64,000 nucleotides of DNA, taken from Mycolicibacterium insubricum (GTDB lineage: Bacteria > Actinomycetota > Actinomycetes > Mycobacteriales > Mycobacteriaceae). Positions 9,920 to 17,671 of the stretch are shown here, piece after piece. Position 1 is the first letter of the stretch. Each line of letters opens with the position of its first letter. The stretch is taken from positions 2,666,001 to 2,730,000 of the forward strand of contig NZ_AP022618.1 of the NCBI RefSeq assembly GCF_010731615.1, read 5' to 3'. The position numbers and the translations under genes were made by a program. The notes under the pieces were generated by a model that made no database searches, was not told the origin of the DNA, and saw only the letters and a program-made list of their open reading frames with translations.

Positions 9920-10969
9920 GTGCGTAAGGTTTCAGTTGCCGGGGTTGGCGCAGCAGCGGTGTTTGCCGCGTTCACATTGGGCATCCCGACCGCTCCAGCG
10001 GACGACCCCGGTGTGGTGTCGCTGGGTGATCGGGGTGAGTTGACGAACGGCGACCTGGTTCAGGCGTGGACGGTCACTGCGCTCAAGCCCAGTCACGACG
10101 CCATCTCCTACGAGCCGAAGGGGACCCTGTGGGAGGCGACGGCGACGGATGAGGCCATTCAGGGGTCGGTTATCCCGATGGTCTCCAACTTCAATGCGCG
10201 CGCCGCAAACGGAGACTCCTATCGCGTGCTGTTCGGCATTGCGACTCCCAACGGGATCAACCCGGAAACCCTCGCACCAGGTGAGAAGGTGACGGGAAAG
10301 CTCTACTTCGATGTGACGGGCGCGGACCCGGACACCGTGTTCTACCGCAACAACACAGCTGAGCTGATGGCTTGGACGCCCGCGAAGACTCCTGCTGCAG
10401 GTGCCCCGGCGCATTCAGCACCCGCACCGGCACGACAGCAGCCCGCCGCGGCCGGACCTTCGCCGAGCCCCTCGCCGTCTCCTTCGCCGAGCCCCTCACC
10501 CTCTCCCAGTCCGTCTCCGTCTCCCAGCCCGTCGCCGTCGCCGAGTCCGTCGCCTTCACCTTCGCCGAGCCCGTCGCCCGTGCCGAACCAGGGCACCCCG
10601 GCCGGCAGCAGTGAAGGCACTCCCGCCGGTGGTGGGAGCGAAGGAACCCCGGTTGGCGGCGGTGAAGGAACCCCAGCCGGAAATGGTTCGGCGGGTACGC
10701 CCGCTGCTGACGTGCCGGGCGGAACTCCGGCGACGGGTACCGAAGGCGGAAGCCAGGGCACCCCGGTCGGCGGCAGCCAGGGGACACCTGTTGGTACCGG
10801 TTCTGAGGGGATGCCGGCGACAGCCGGCAATGGCGGCACGCCGGCGAGCGTGAGCCAGGGCACGCCGGTGGAGGGGCAGCCACACGGTGTGGGCTCGGTC
10901 CCGGCCAACGGAGTGGTGCAGGACCCTGCTGCCAGCCCGGCGTCGCATGTAGGTGGCGCTGCCAACTGA
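9920..10969 (+). CDS. Secreted MPT63-like (DUF1942) protein with Ser-Pro stalk and GTP repeats
   Basis: About 349 residues from GTG 9920, which has GGAAGGA just upstream and begins a signal peptide ending near PTAPADD. Residues about 30-150 match the immunoglobulin-like fold of the M. tuberculosis secreted antigen MPT63 (LWEATATDEAIQGSV, FNARAANGDSYRVLF, GKLYFDVTG). A Pro-Ser repeat of about 40 residues and a Gly-rich tail with about eleven G-T/M-P repeats follow. MPT63 itself is only the Ig-like domain, so the stalk and tail are additions. A cell-wall-spanning spacer or glycosylation target is plausible, since Ser/Pro/Thr-rich tracts in mycobacterial Apa are mannosylated. The gene follows the kinase/lipoprotein pair on the same strand but has its own 168-base leader. 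Confidence 0.88.
   Translation: MRKVSVAGVGAAAVFAAFTLGIPTAPADDPGVVSLGDRGELTNGDLVQAWTVTALKPSHDAISYEPKGTLWEATATDEAIQGSVIPMVSNFNARAANGDSYRVLFGIATPNGINPETLAPGEKVTGKLYFDVTGADPDTVFYRNNTAELMAWTPAKTPAAGAPAHSAPAPARQQPAAAGPSPSPSPSPSPSPSPSPSPSPSPSPSPSPSPSPSPSPSPSPVPNQGTPAGSSEGTPAGGGSEGTPVGGGEGTPAGNGSAGTPAADVPGGTPATGTEGGSQGTPVGGSQGTPVGTGSEGMPATAGNGGTPASVSQGTPVEGQPHGVGSVPANGVVQDPAASPASHVGGAAN
10457..10578 (+). repeat. Pro-Ser dipeptide-coding repeat
   Basis: Around twenty consecutive Pro-Ser units in the MPT63-like protein, encoded by cc[tcg]-tc[gcat]/agt/agc variants rather than one fixed hexamer. Mixed codon use suggests selection for the peptide more than recent slippage, though such tracts can still vary between strains. 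Confidence 0.9.
10591..10875 (+). repeat. Degenerate GTPxG repeats in the protein tail
   Basis: About eleven irregularly spaced copies of G-[TM]-P-[AV]-[GASTE] (GTPAG, GTPVG, GTPAT, GMPAT and others) separated by Gly/Ser/Glu linkers. The DNA copies carry the core gg[cagt]ac[cgt]cc with variable spacing. The tract would be extracellular. Confidence 0.85.
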
Positions 10970-10986
10970 CGGCAAGGGCCTGATCG

Positions 10987-11844
10987 ATGAGCACGCCTCC
11001 CATGCCACCGGGTGAGCCGGGGTGGCTGCACAGTCCGGTTCCGCCACCTGCTGGCGCGTCCCCGTCAGTTCCCCCTCAAGGCCCGCCCCCCACACAACCC
11101 ACACAACCCGTGGGGCCTCAGGTGCCGTATACGGCACCACAACGGTCCGGCCGCGACGAGCATCCGACGGATCCGCGCTTGTCGGCTGGTCCCACGCCAC
11201 CGGCTCCGCCACCCGGCGGCGGCGAGGGTTGGTGGAATCTTTTCGAGTCGGCGGCTGAACCGCCCCCACCGCCGCCGAAGCCGCGGCGCCGGTTGATCAT
11301 GATCTCGGGGTCAGTCCTTGCGGTGGCGGTCCTGTGCTTGATCGGCGTTGTGGTGCTGTTCGGCTCACGCGCTCCTCAATCGGATGGGCCCGTTCGCGCA
11401 GAACAGACGACAACCGAAGCCCCGAAGCCGGATTCCAAGCTTCTGTCGATGCTGCCGCCCGGAATCGACGGGAATGGGTGCGCGCCGGACACCGCTGGCA
11501 GCACCCAACCGAGCATCGTCTGCAAGGGCTCCGGTACGGCCGGAGATCCGAGCCGACTGACACTGACCGGCGCCGGTGACAAGGCCGGGCTCGACGCTGC
11601 CTTCAATCAGGTCGTGAACCGCACCAAAGTGGTTCTGTGTCCCGGCAATATTCAGTCACCCGGACCGTGGCGGCGAAGCGCTGCGCCGCAGGTCAGCGCC
11701 GGCACCCTGATGTGCGGGTGGCAGGACAAAACACCCGTGGTGGCCTGGACGGACGAATCCCGGCTGCTGGTGGTCGTAGCCGAGGGTGCCCCGGGCGTTG
11801 ACGCATTGACTGCTCTGTACCGCTGGTGGACCACCCACTCTTAG
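10987..11844 (+). CDS. Single-pass membrane protein with Cys-containing extracellular domain
   Basis: A 285-residue protein. The N-terminal cytoplasmic part (about 1-100) is almost entirely Pro/Gly-rich. One membrane helix follows (about 104-126, MISGSVLAVAVLCLIGVVVL) after the positive cluster KPRRR. The extracellular domain of about 150 residues has four conserved-looking cysteines (GNGCAP, IVCKG, VLCPG, LMCGW) and ends RWWTTHS. The topology is that of a receptor kinase that has lost its kinase and kept the Pro-rich linker, helix and sensor. It lies 17 bases after the MPT63-like gene on the same strand, so co-transcription is likely. The family is not recognised. Confidence 0.82.
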   Translation: MSTPPMPPGEPGWLHSPVPPPAGASPSVPPQGPPPTQPTQPVGPQVPYTAPQRSGRDEHPTDPRLSAGPTPPAPPPGGGEGWWNLFESAAEPPPPPPKPRRRLIMISGSVLAVAVLCLIGVVVLFGSRAPQSDGPVRAEQTTTEAPKPDSKLLSMLPPGIDGNGCAPDTAGSTQPSIVCKGSGTAGDPSRLTLTGAGDKAGLDAAFNQVVNRTKVVLCPGNIQSPGPWRRSAAPQVSAGTLMCGWQDKTPVVAWTDESRLLVVVAEGAPGVDALTALYRWWTTHS

Positions 11845-11863
11845 ACGGCAGTCCGAGCAGAGT

Positions 11864-14800
11864 TCAGGACCGTGCTGCTCCTCGGAGGCGACCGAAATCC
11901 TCCGACACCGACGCAGCCAGGTCGAGGTAGGCGTCCATGGTCGCCTGGTTGAGTAACCCGAAATCGACGTCGGCGCCCTCGGAAAGGTGAGGGTCGAAGG
12001 GGATCATGTGAACCGACCGGCAGCGGGTCTCGAAGTGCTCGTAGAGCTTATCGATCTTCAGGTTCGCCGAACCTGGGCGTGATGCGCTGAACACCACGTG
12101 CGCGTCGCGGACCAAGCCCGAATGTCCGTGCTGCATAAGCCAATCCAAGGTCGCCGAAGCGCTACGTGCCGCATCCATGGCCGGTGCGCTGACCAAGACG
12201 ATGGTGTGCGCCAGGTCGAGGATCCCGGACATCGCTGAGTGCATGATGCCGGTACCGCAGTCCGTGAGGATGATGTTGTAGTAGTGGCGCAGGATGTCGA
12301 TGGTCTGCCGGTAGTCGGCGTCTCCGAACACCTCCGAGACGGCCGGCTCCTGCTCGCTGGCGAGCACCTCGAGTCGGCTGGAGGCCATCAGCGTGTGGTT
12401 CCGGACATCGGCGTAACTGTGGATATTGGGGTCCGACAATAGATCCCGCACCGTCGACCGGGTCGAGACGTCTCGGACACGTTCGGCCAGAGTACCGCGG
12501 TCGGGGTTCGCATCCACGGCAATTACGCGATCATGGCGAACCATCGCCAGCGCCGAGCCCAGGCCTAGTGTGGTCGTGGTCTTTCCGACGCCGCCCTTGA
12601 TGGAGAGCACCGCAATACGGAAGTCGCCGACGATCGGCTGCCGGATCTGTTCCTGGATCTCCTTGCGCAAGCGCTCGCGCCGTGACGGACCAAGATTCAC
12701 GTGGCCACCGGTGGCCTTGTGTACCGTACGGCGCCAACCGATTTGGGGTGCGTTCAGACGCGGATCGGCCAACTCGGCATCATCGAGTGGGGGCGGCACC
12801 CGGAACGCCTGGGGCTGACGGAAATTTGGTGGTGCGGCGTGTCTCGGAGCCGGTTCGACTGGAGCCGCCGGTTGTGGTGCGGGCTGCTGCGGTGCGGCCT
12901 GTTGTGGTGTCGCCTGCGGCGCCGGTGCTTGGCCGGCAACCCAGCCGGGAGGGGGTGGCGGTGGCCGCCACCCCGGCGGCGGGGGCGGCAGCGGACGTCC
13001 CGACGGCAGCCGGGGCGGCCAGCCCGCCGGGAGGGGCGGTCCGGGCCGCATCTGAGGTGCAGGTATCGGCGGAGCATCGGTCAGGTTTTGATCCTGGTCG
13101 CCCGAAACCGACTCTGACGTCAATGGAGGCTGCACCACGTCCTCGGCGGCGGCGCGCTCAAAACGTCCGGAGAACAGGGACCTGTCATCGGAGACCGACT
13201 CATCGGGCCCGAAACGCTCGTATTCCACTGATGCCGCCGCGCCCGGTAGCTGCCAGGGGGGCAGTGCAAGCTTGCGTGCAGCTGCCCGATGAGGCGGCGG
13301 CGCGGTCGCATCACCGAAGCCCTCTGCGGCATCTCCGGCGGTGGGGGCATTCTCCCCGAGGGGAGGCACTTCGGGCAGCGACTCGTCTAGTCGCTGATCC
13401 CCCCACGGAGACTCCGACTCCGCGATGCCGTAATCGGTGCTCTCCGGGGAGGGCTCGGCAGGTGCCACCGGGAATTCATCTTCCACGGCAACATCGGTGA
13501 GGTCGGAAGTCGTTTCAGTGGTCTCTGCGGGCTCCAGGTAGTTGGGTTCCAGGTGACCGACGACGACGGTTTGCTCGTCCACCGCTGCCGCATAGGCCGG
13601 CTCTTCGATGGCGGGTTCTGGAACGTCCGTCGGATCGGCGTCTGGCTCCGAGGCATCGAGCTCGGCCCTCTTGGCCTCCATACGCGCCAGGAGAGCCGCT
13701 GCGCGCCGTTCGATCTCGTCGGGTTCCCCGGCGGATGTCGGGGAAGCTTCGGCCGGGGTTTCGGCGGTGGGCTGAGGCTCGGGGGCCTGGTCGAAGGCGT
13801 CCTCGGGTTCAGGCTGAGGGAGCGGCGTAGGCGGTTGCCAGACTGCTGCGGGTTCGGGCGCCACGACGGGTTCGTCCGGATTGGGCTGCATTATCGGCAC
13901 CGGGGGTTGCCAGACTGGCTCCGGTTCGGTGGTGATTGGAGGCTCTGCCGCTTCAGCGTGTGGTTCTTCCTCGGGGTCAGCCATTTCGGGCTGCGGATCG
14001 TCTTCGTCACCGATTGGCTGATCGTCGTCGGGGGTTTCTGGGAGCGCCCCGACGGCGGCCAACAACGCGGCTGCGCGTCGTTCGATCTCATCGAGCTCGG
14101 GGGCGGCGGCCTCCGCTTCGGGCTCGATTGCTTCGGGTTCGGTCGGTGCCGGCTCGATCGGCTCAAGCGGAGCGGCGGCCGCCTCTTCGGCCTCCACCAC
14201 TGCCTCGGGCTCGAAGGTCTCCACAACGGCCTCGGTCTCGAAGGTCTCCACCAGCGGCTCGGCCATGAAGGTCTCGGCTGATGGCTCGATCTCGAATGTG
14301 TCGGCCGGCGGTTGGGTCTCGAAGGTCTCCACGGTCGGATCGATATCGAAGGTGCCGTCCGCCCCTCGCTCGTCGACCTGGTCCCACTCGACATCGGCAC
14401 CGGGGTCGGCTACCTGCTGGTCGCCGTCACCGACGATGGGTTGCCAGAGGTCTTCATCGACAACGGCAATCGCCGTGAGGTCGCCCGATTCGGTCGGCTC
14501 ATCGGCAGTGGCGTCGTGATCTTCGAATGCCATGCGGTCGGGAGATACGGATTCGGCCGGAATGGCCGGCTCCGGGGGAGCGTCATCCCAGTTGGGTTCA
14601 TCGGTCACCTGCAATGCCTCCGGTTCCCGAGAGGTATCTGACTGCACAGATGCGGATTCCAGCCAGGGCCTGTCCGACTCCAACCAGGCCGCGAGCTCCG
14701 GCGGTGGGGTAGGGCTCCACGCTAAGTGATTCTCCGGGGCGCGGTGTCGCGCACGGCTGGGCGAGACGTCGATGACGCCTTCGGAATCGTCGATGGACTC

Positions 14801-15397
14801 AACGAGCTCGCGCTGCGAGTCGCGCGGTCCGGCCGGCGAGGTGTCGGATGCATTGGGGTACAGGTCGTCGTGCTGATCGAGTGGCGGCTGCGCCACGCCC
14901 TCTCCAGGGACATCGCCGACGACCTCCGTACCGGTGGCGTCAGCGACGTCGTAGAGGGTGTCCTCGGGCTCGTCGAAGTGACCGTGCCACGAGTCCTGGG
15001 ACGATTGCATCAGCTCCACGTCGTCGACATCAGCCAGCGACGGCGCAGGGACCATCTCAGCTAGCGCCTGCGGTTCCATGCCTTCCACGAACGGCTCATC
15101 GAAGTCATCCTCGAACTGTTCATCGAAGGGTTCGTTCTCGTCGATATCCGGATCGACAAGCTCCAGGTAGCTCTCATCCGCCAGATCCTCGGCTACCTCG
15201 TCCGAGTCATTGGGCGACGAGCTGTCCTCGACCTTCGACGATCGGCTACGCCTGCCTGGCCCCGAGTCGCTCTGCTGCTTCTTTTTCTGTTTGCCACGAG
15301 CGGGCAACGGCCAGCGTCGTTCCTTTTCCGGTGGTAGCCAGGGCGGACGTGCCAGCAGGGCCTCGTCCGGCTCGACGGCAGGCTTCTTCTTCGACAA
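11864..15397 (-). CDS. EspI-like ParA/MinD ATPase with very long acidic N-terminus
   Basis: About 1177 residues from TTG 15397, which is preceded by a GGGGGG-rich ribosome site and begins LSKKKPAVEPDE; the upstream in-frame extension is not convincing. Residues 1 to about 890 are acidic, Pro-rich and probably disordered. They contain repeats: runs of ETF[EM]xEP-type units, two DEIERRAAALLA elements and two VWQPPxPxxQP elements. Residues about 890-1177 form a ParA/MinD domain with the deviant Walker A KGGVGKTTTT (about 933) and VDANPDRGTLAER. In M. tuberculosis EspI is about 670 residues and dampens ESX-1 secretion when ATP is low. A regulatory or positioning role is therefore inferred. Its C-terminal domain is closely similar to that of the shorter protein at 31926. 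Confidence 0.88.
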   Translation of the reverse strand: MSKKKPAVEPDEALLARPPWLPPEKERRWPLPARGKQKKKQQSDSGPGRRSRSSKVEDSSSPNDSDEVAEDLADESYLELVDPDIDENEPFDEQFEDDFDEPFVEGMEPQALAEMVPAPSLADVDDVELMQSSQDSWHGHFDEPEDTLYDVADATGTEVVGDVPGEGVAQPPLDQHDDLYPNASDTSPAGPRDSQRELVESIDDSEGVIDVSPSRARHRAPENHLAWSPTPPPELAAWLESDRPWLESASVQSDTSREPEALQVTDEPNWDDAPPEPAIPAESVSPDRMAFEDHDATADEPTESGDLTAIAVVDEDLWQPIVGDGDQQVADPGADVEWDQVDERGADGTFDIDPTVETFETQPPADTFEIEPSAETFMAEPLVETFETEAVVETFEPEAVVEAEEAAAAPLEPIEPAPTEPEAIEPEAEAAAPELDEIERRAAALLAAVGALPETPDDDQPIGDEDDPQPEMADPEEEPHAEAAEPPITTEPEPVWQPPVPIMQPNPDEPVVAPEPAAVWQPPTPLPQPEPEDAFDQAPEPQPTAETPAEASPTSAGEPDEIERRAAALLARMEAKRAELDASEPDADPTDVPEPAIEEPAYAAAVDEQTVVVGHLEPNYLEPAETTETTSDLTDVAVEDEFPVAPAEPSPESTDYGIAESESPWGDQRLDESLPEVPPLGENAPTAGDAAEGFGDATAPPPHRAAARKLALPPWQLPGAAASVEYERFGPDESVSDDRSLFSGRFERAAAEDVVQPPLTSESVSGDQDQNLTDAPPIPAPQMRPGPPLPAGWPPRLPSGRPLPPPPPGWRPPPPPPGWVAGQAPAPQATPQQAAPQQPAPQPAAPVEPAPRHAAPPNFRQPQAFRVPPPLDDAELADPRLNAPQIGWRRTVHKATGGHVNLGPSRRERLRKEIQEQIRQPIVGDFRIAVLSIKGGVGKTTTTLGLGSALAMVRHDRVIAVDANPDRGTLAERVRDVSTRSTVRDLLSDPNIHSYADVRNHTLMASSRLEVLASEQEPAVSEVFGDADYRQTIDILRHYYNIILTDCGTGIMHSAMSGILDLAHTIVLVSAPAMDAARSASATLDWLMQHGHSGLVRDAHVVFSASRPGSANLKIDKLYEHFETRCRSVHMIPFDPHLSEGADVDFGLLNQATMDAYLDLAASVSEDFGRLRGAARS

Positions 15398-15655
15398 CGT
15401 CCCCCCTTTCCCAGTCGCGGAATTGCGGCAGTAGCCATGGTACGTACTGGTGAGTATGAGTTCCCAATCCGAGCTTGCCATGGTTATCCAGGTCTCGCCG
15501 ACACTAATCCGCCCTCGATCCACCGAGGTTGGAAGTCACCGCTCGTGTGGTCGCCGTTGAGCGCCGTTCCCGCCAGCGGCGAACGACGACGAAATGACTC
15601 CCAGGTTCTTTCCAGGTTGGGTGTTTACGCTTCCGATTTCTGGGAGGGGTGGCAA

Positions 15656-15916
15656 TTGGCACAGGTTCTGGCACTGTCTATCGACGGTCTTCGGTCGGCC
15701 GGATTGCGCAGTCGCAGTGACGCCGAGGCGCTGGCCACTCCGGCCGGGGTGGGCTCGTCCCACCCGGGTATCGCGGCGTTTGATTCCGCGGTGACCTCGG
15801 CGCGTGCCCGCCAGTCGCGACGGATGTCGGGACATGCCGACAAGGTTGTGACGGCCGCGAACTGCTTCGACCTCACCGACGGCCCGTCGGCCCCGGGTCA
15901 GCTGCGTAGCGTGTAA
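15656..15916 (+). CDS. Small EspC-like (DUF2580) ESX partner protein
   Basis: About 86 residues from TTG 15656, with GGGAGGGG six bases upstream. Two Ala/Ser-rich helical halves separated by a turn resemble the EspC/DUF2580 family of small ESX-associated proteins, which pair with a larger substrate encoded downstream. No WXG is present and no obvious YxxxD/E signal is seen. It ends 5 bases before the toxin-like gene at 15922, so it is likely the toxin's heterodimer partner for secretion. A longer in-frame start at 15437 is unlikely because it runs into the divergent espI-like leader. The family call is tentative; the gene itself is well supported by context. Confidence 0.65.
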   Translation: MAQVLALSIDGLRSAGLRSRSDAEALATPAGVGSSHPGIAAFDSAVTSARARQSRRMSGHADKVVTAANCFDLTDGPSAPGQLRSV

Positions 15917-15921
15917 TTGCC

Positions 15922-17181
15922 GTGGCGGCAGTCAGCGGATCCCCGGCACCATCTGCGGGCTCCTCACCAACGGCGGAGACGGGCCTGCCGGCGCGTTCGC
16001 AGGTGGAAACCGTCGACACCTCCGACCTCGATGACGCCGCAGTGCGGTGGGTGCAGTTCGCCGACGACTCCGAAGACGTCTGGACCATTCACCGCAGCAA
16101 CATCGATTCCCCTTCGGGCACCGTGTGGAAGGGTGAGACGAAAGACGCTGCTGTTGAGCGGGTGAGCGCCGATATCTCGGTGGTAGCCTGGCAATGCGAC
16201 ATCGCGCGAGAGGCGGCGGCGATCGCCCGGGAAGCCAGTGCGACACGGCACCTGCTGGCAGGCAAGGTCGTTGACGCCATCGCCGAAGCGGAGGACGACG
16301 GGTTCAGCGTCGATGAGGACCTGACGGTGCGTGACACCGGATTCGATCCCGACAACGCGACCGCACGCAAGACCACAGCCACTGAACACGCCGACTACAT
16401 CCGCTGGCGCGCCGAACAATACGCCCGCGCCGAAACCTCGACCACAGAACAACTACAGGCCAAGGCCCACGAACTGACAGGCGCTCGGTTCAACGGCGAG
16501 AGTAACGATGGAACCATCCAGCTCGTCGACAACCGGATTAAGTTAGACCCTCAAGTGCCGACTCCGCCGCCTGACCCGACACCCACGGGCAAGGACGTTG
16601 TGAGCGTCTTGAATAAGTTGCCCAAGGGGAATTCGGTGGAGATTCGCGAGGTTCGTTCACTCGAGGAACTCGACAAAGTTTGGAACTGGCTCAAGGAGCA
16701 CGGAACGCCAGTTCAAAATCCTTATGGCGACCCATCGAAAGGCGCGGAGATAACACTGCCCGACGGTACTCGCGTAGGCCGACGAGTCGTCGGAAACACG
16801 ACCAACGGTGCCACGTTGGACATCAATGTCCCTGGAGAGGGCTACAACAAGGTTCATGTCAATCCAGATAGGGGTGGCGTTGCTCAGATTCCTGAACCAG
16901 CCCGGCCAGCGCCTGCCGAGACGAAGTCGCCCCAGTCCGGTACATCCGAGACCGAACCGTCACAGTCTGAACCAGCAGAAACGGAGGCGGCTCCCAAGGC
17001 AGGGCTATCCGAGGGGGTGGAACCGAAGATCGGGCTCCGCGGTATCTTCCTGGGAGGACCAGGCATAGACAACGTCACGCCGCACTTCGTTGAGCCTGGA
17101 AGACTAGCTGGGCAACCTGAGTTGCCGGTCATCGGCGACGGGATTCCAGATGAAGAAGGATTCGATGGATCCATTCCGTGA
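15922..17181 (+). CDS. Probable ESX-secreted toxin with WXG N-terminus
   Basis: A 419-residue protein from GTG 15922. The N-terminal helical region (about 40-190) contains VWKGETKDAA, a WXG turn, which supports type VII export. A domain at about 215-320 begins VVSVLNKLPKGN and ends with a basic core. It carries LPDGTRVGRRV and NGATLDINVPG then KVHV, a layout found in C-terminal toxin domains of actinobacterial polymorphic toxins. I cannot name the catalytic type. A Pro/Glu-rich linker and a tail ELPVIGDGIPDEEG follow. The tail resembles those of three other substrates in this window. The last bases overlap the start of the next gene (GTGA), the usual arrangement for a toxin and its immunity gene. 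Confidence 0.72.
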   Translation: MAAVSGSPAPSAGSSPTAETGLPARSQVETVDTSDLDDAAVRWVQFADDSEDVWTIHRSNIDSPSGTVWKGETKDAAVERVSADISVVAWQCDIAREAAAIAREASATRHLLAGKVVDAIAEAEDDGFSVDEDLTVRDTGFDPDNATARKTTATEHADYIRWRAEQYARAETSTTEQLQAKAHELTGARFNGESNDGTIQLVDNRIKLDPQVPTPPPDPTPTGKDVVSVLNKLPKGNSVEIREVRSLEELDKVWNWLKEHGTPVQNPYGDPSKGAEITLPDGTRVGRRVVGNTTNGATLDINVPGEGYNKVHVNPDRGGVAQIPEPARPAPAETKSPQSGTSETEPSQSEPAETEAAPKAGLSEGVEPKIGLRGIFLGGPGIDNVTPHFVEPGRLAGQPELPVIGDGIPDEEGFDGSIP

Positions 17182-17594
17182 TCGAGCGAACAGGGACAGA
17201 TGCAATGGATGACGGTGCGGCGAATGCTCAGGGGCCTCTCGAGTCAGTTCGCAGGAAACTGCTGGTAAGCGGCCTGTACGACTGGGTTCCGTTGATACAG
17301 GTCGAGGACGTGTGTTCCGAGTACGGGTCCACCGCGGGTGGCGGATTGGAACTTGCTTATCGTGCTGTTCGGTCACTGCTGGAAGACGGTCTGATGGAGG
17401 TCGGTGACTCCGTTACTGCAACTGGCCAGCTCCGGGCATGGGAGGTTCCGATTGATGAATGTATGCAGCGGGTACGTGAACTCCGCGTTGATCCGAGTAC
17501 CGACACCCAGGCGTCGATCTTCCGTGTGTGGCTGAGCTTGACGGAGCGTGGTGAGCGGGTTGCCCGACAATTCGAAAAAGAAGAGCAGGCATGA
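17178..17594 (+). CDS. Putative immunity protein for the upstream toxin
   Basis: A 138-residue protein (129 if ATG 17205 is used) with no signal peptide or membrane helix. It is mostly helical with two winged-helix-like blocks (VEDVCSEYG, LAYRAVRSLLEDGLMEVGD; SIFRVWLSLTERGERVARQFE). GTG 17178 overlaps the stop of the toxin-like gene as GTGA, giving tight coupling. Position, size and cytoplasmic nature fit an immunity protein, but the family is not recognised and the role is inferred only from context. It could instead be a small DNA-binding regulator. Confidence 0.6.
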   Translation: MIERTGTDAMDDGAANAQGPLESVRRKLLVSGLYDWVPLIQVEDVCSEYGSTAGGGLELAYRAVRSLLEDGLMEVGDSVTATGQLRAWEVPIDECMQRVRELRVDPSTDTQASIFRVWLSLTERGERVARQFEKEEQA

Positions 17595-17671
17595 TTTGAG
17601 TCCGGTTTCAGCCGCCCGAACTGACAGCTATCGGCTTGGGGAACACTAGCGATTCACCGTCGAGATACGGG

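Noticed and set aside
10457..10578. Repeat tract as a possible CRISPR array
   Set aside because: Units are six bases, in frame, encode Pro-Ser and have no spacers; no cas genes are present.
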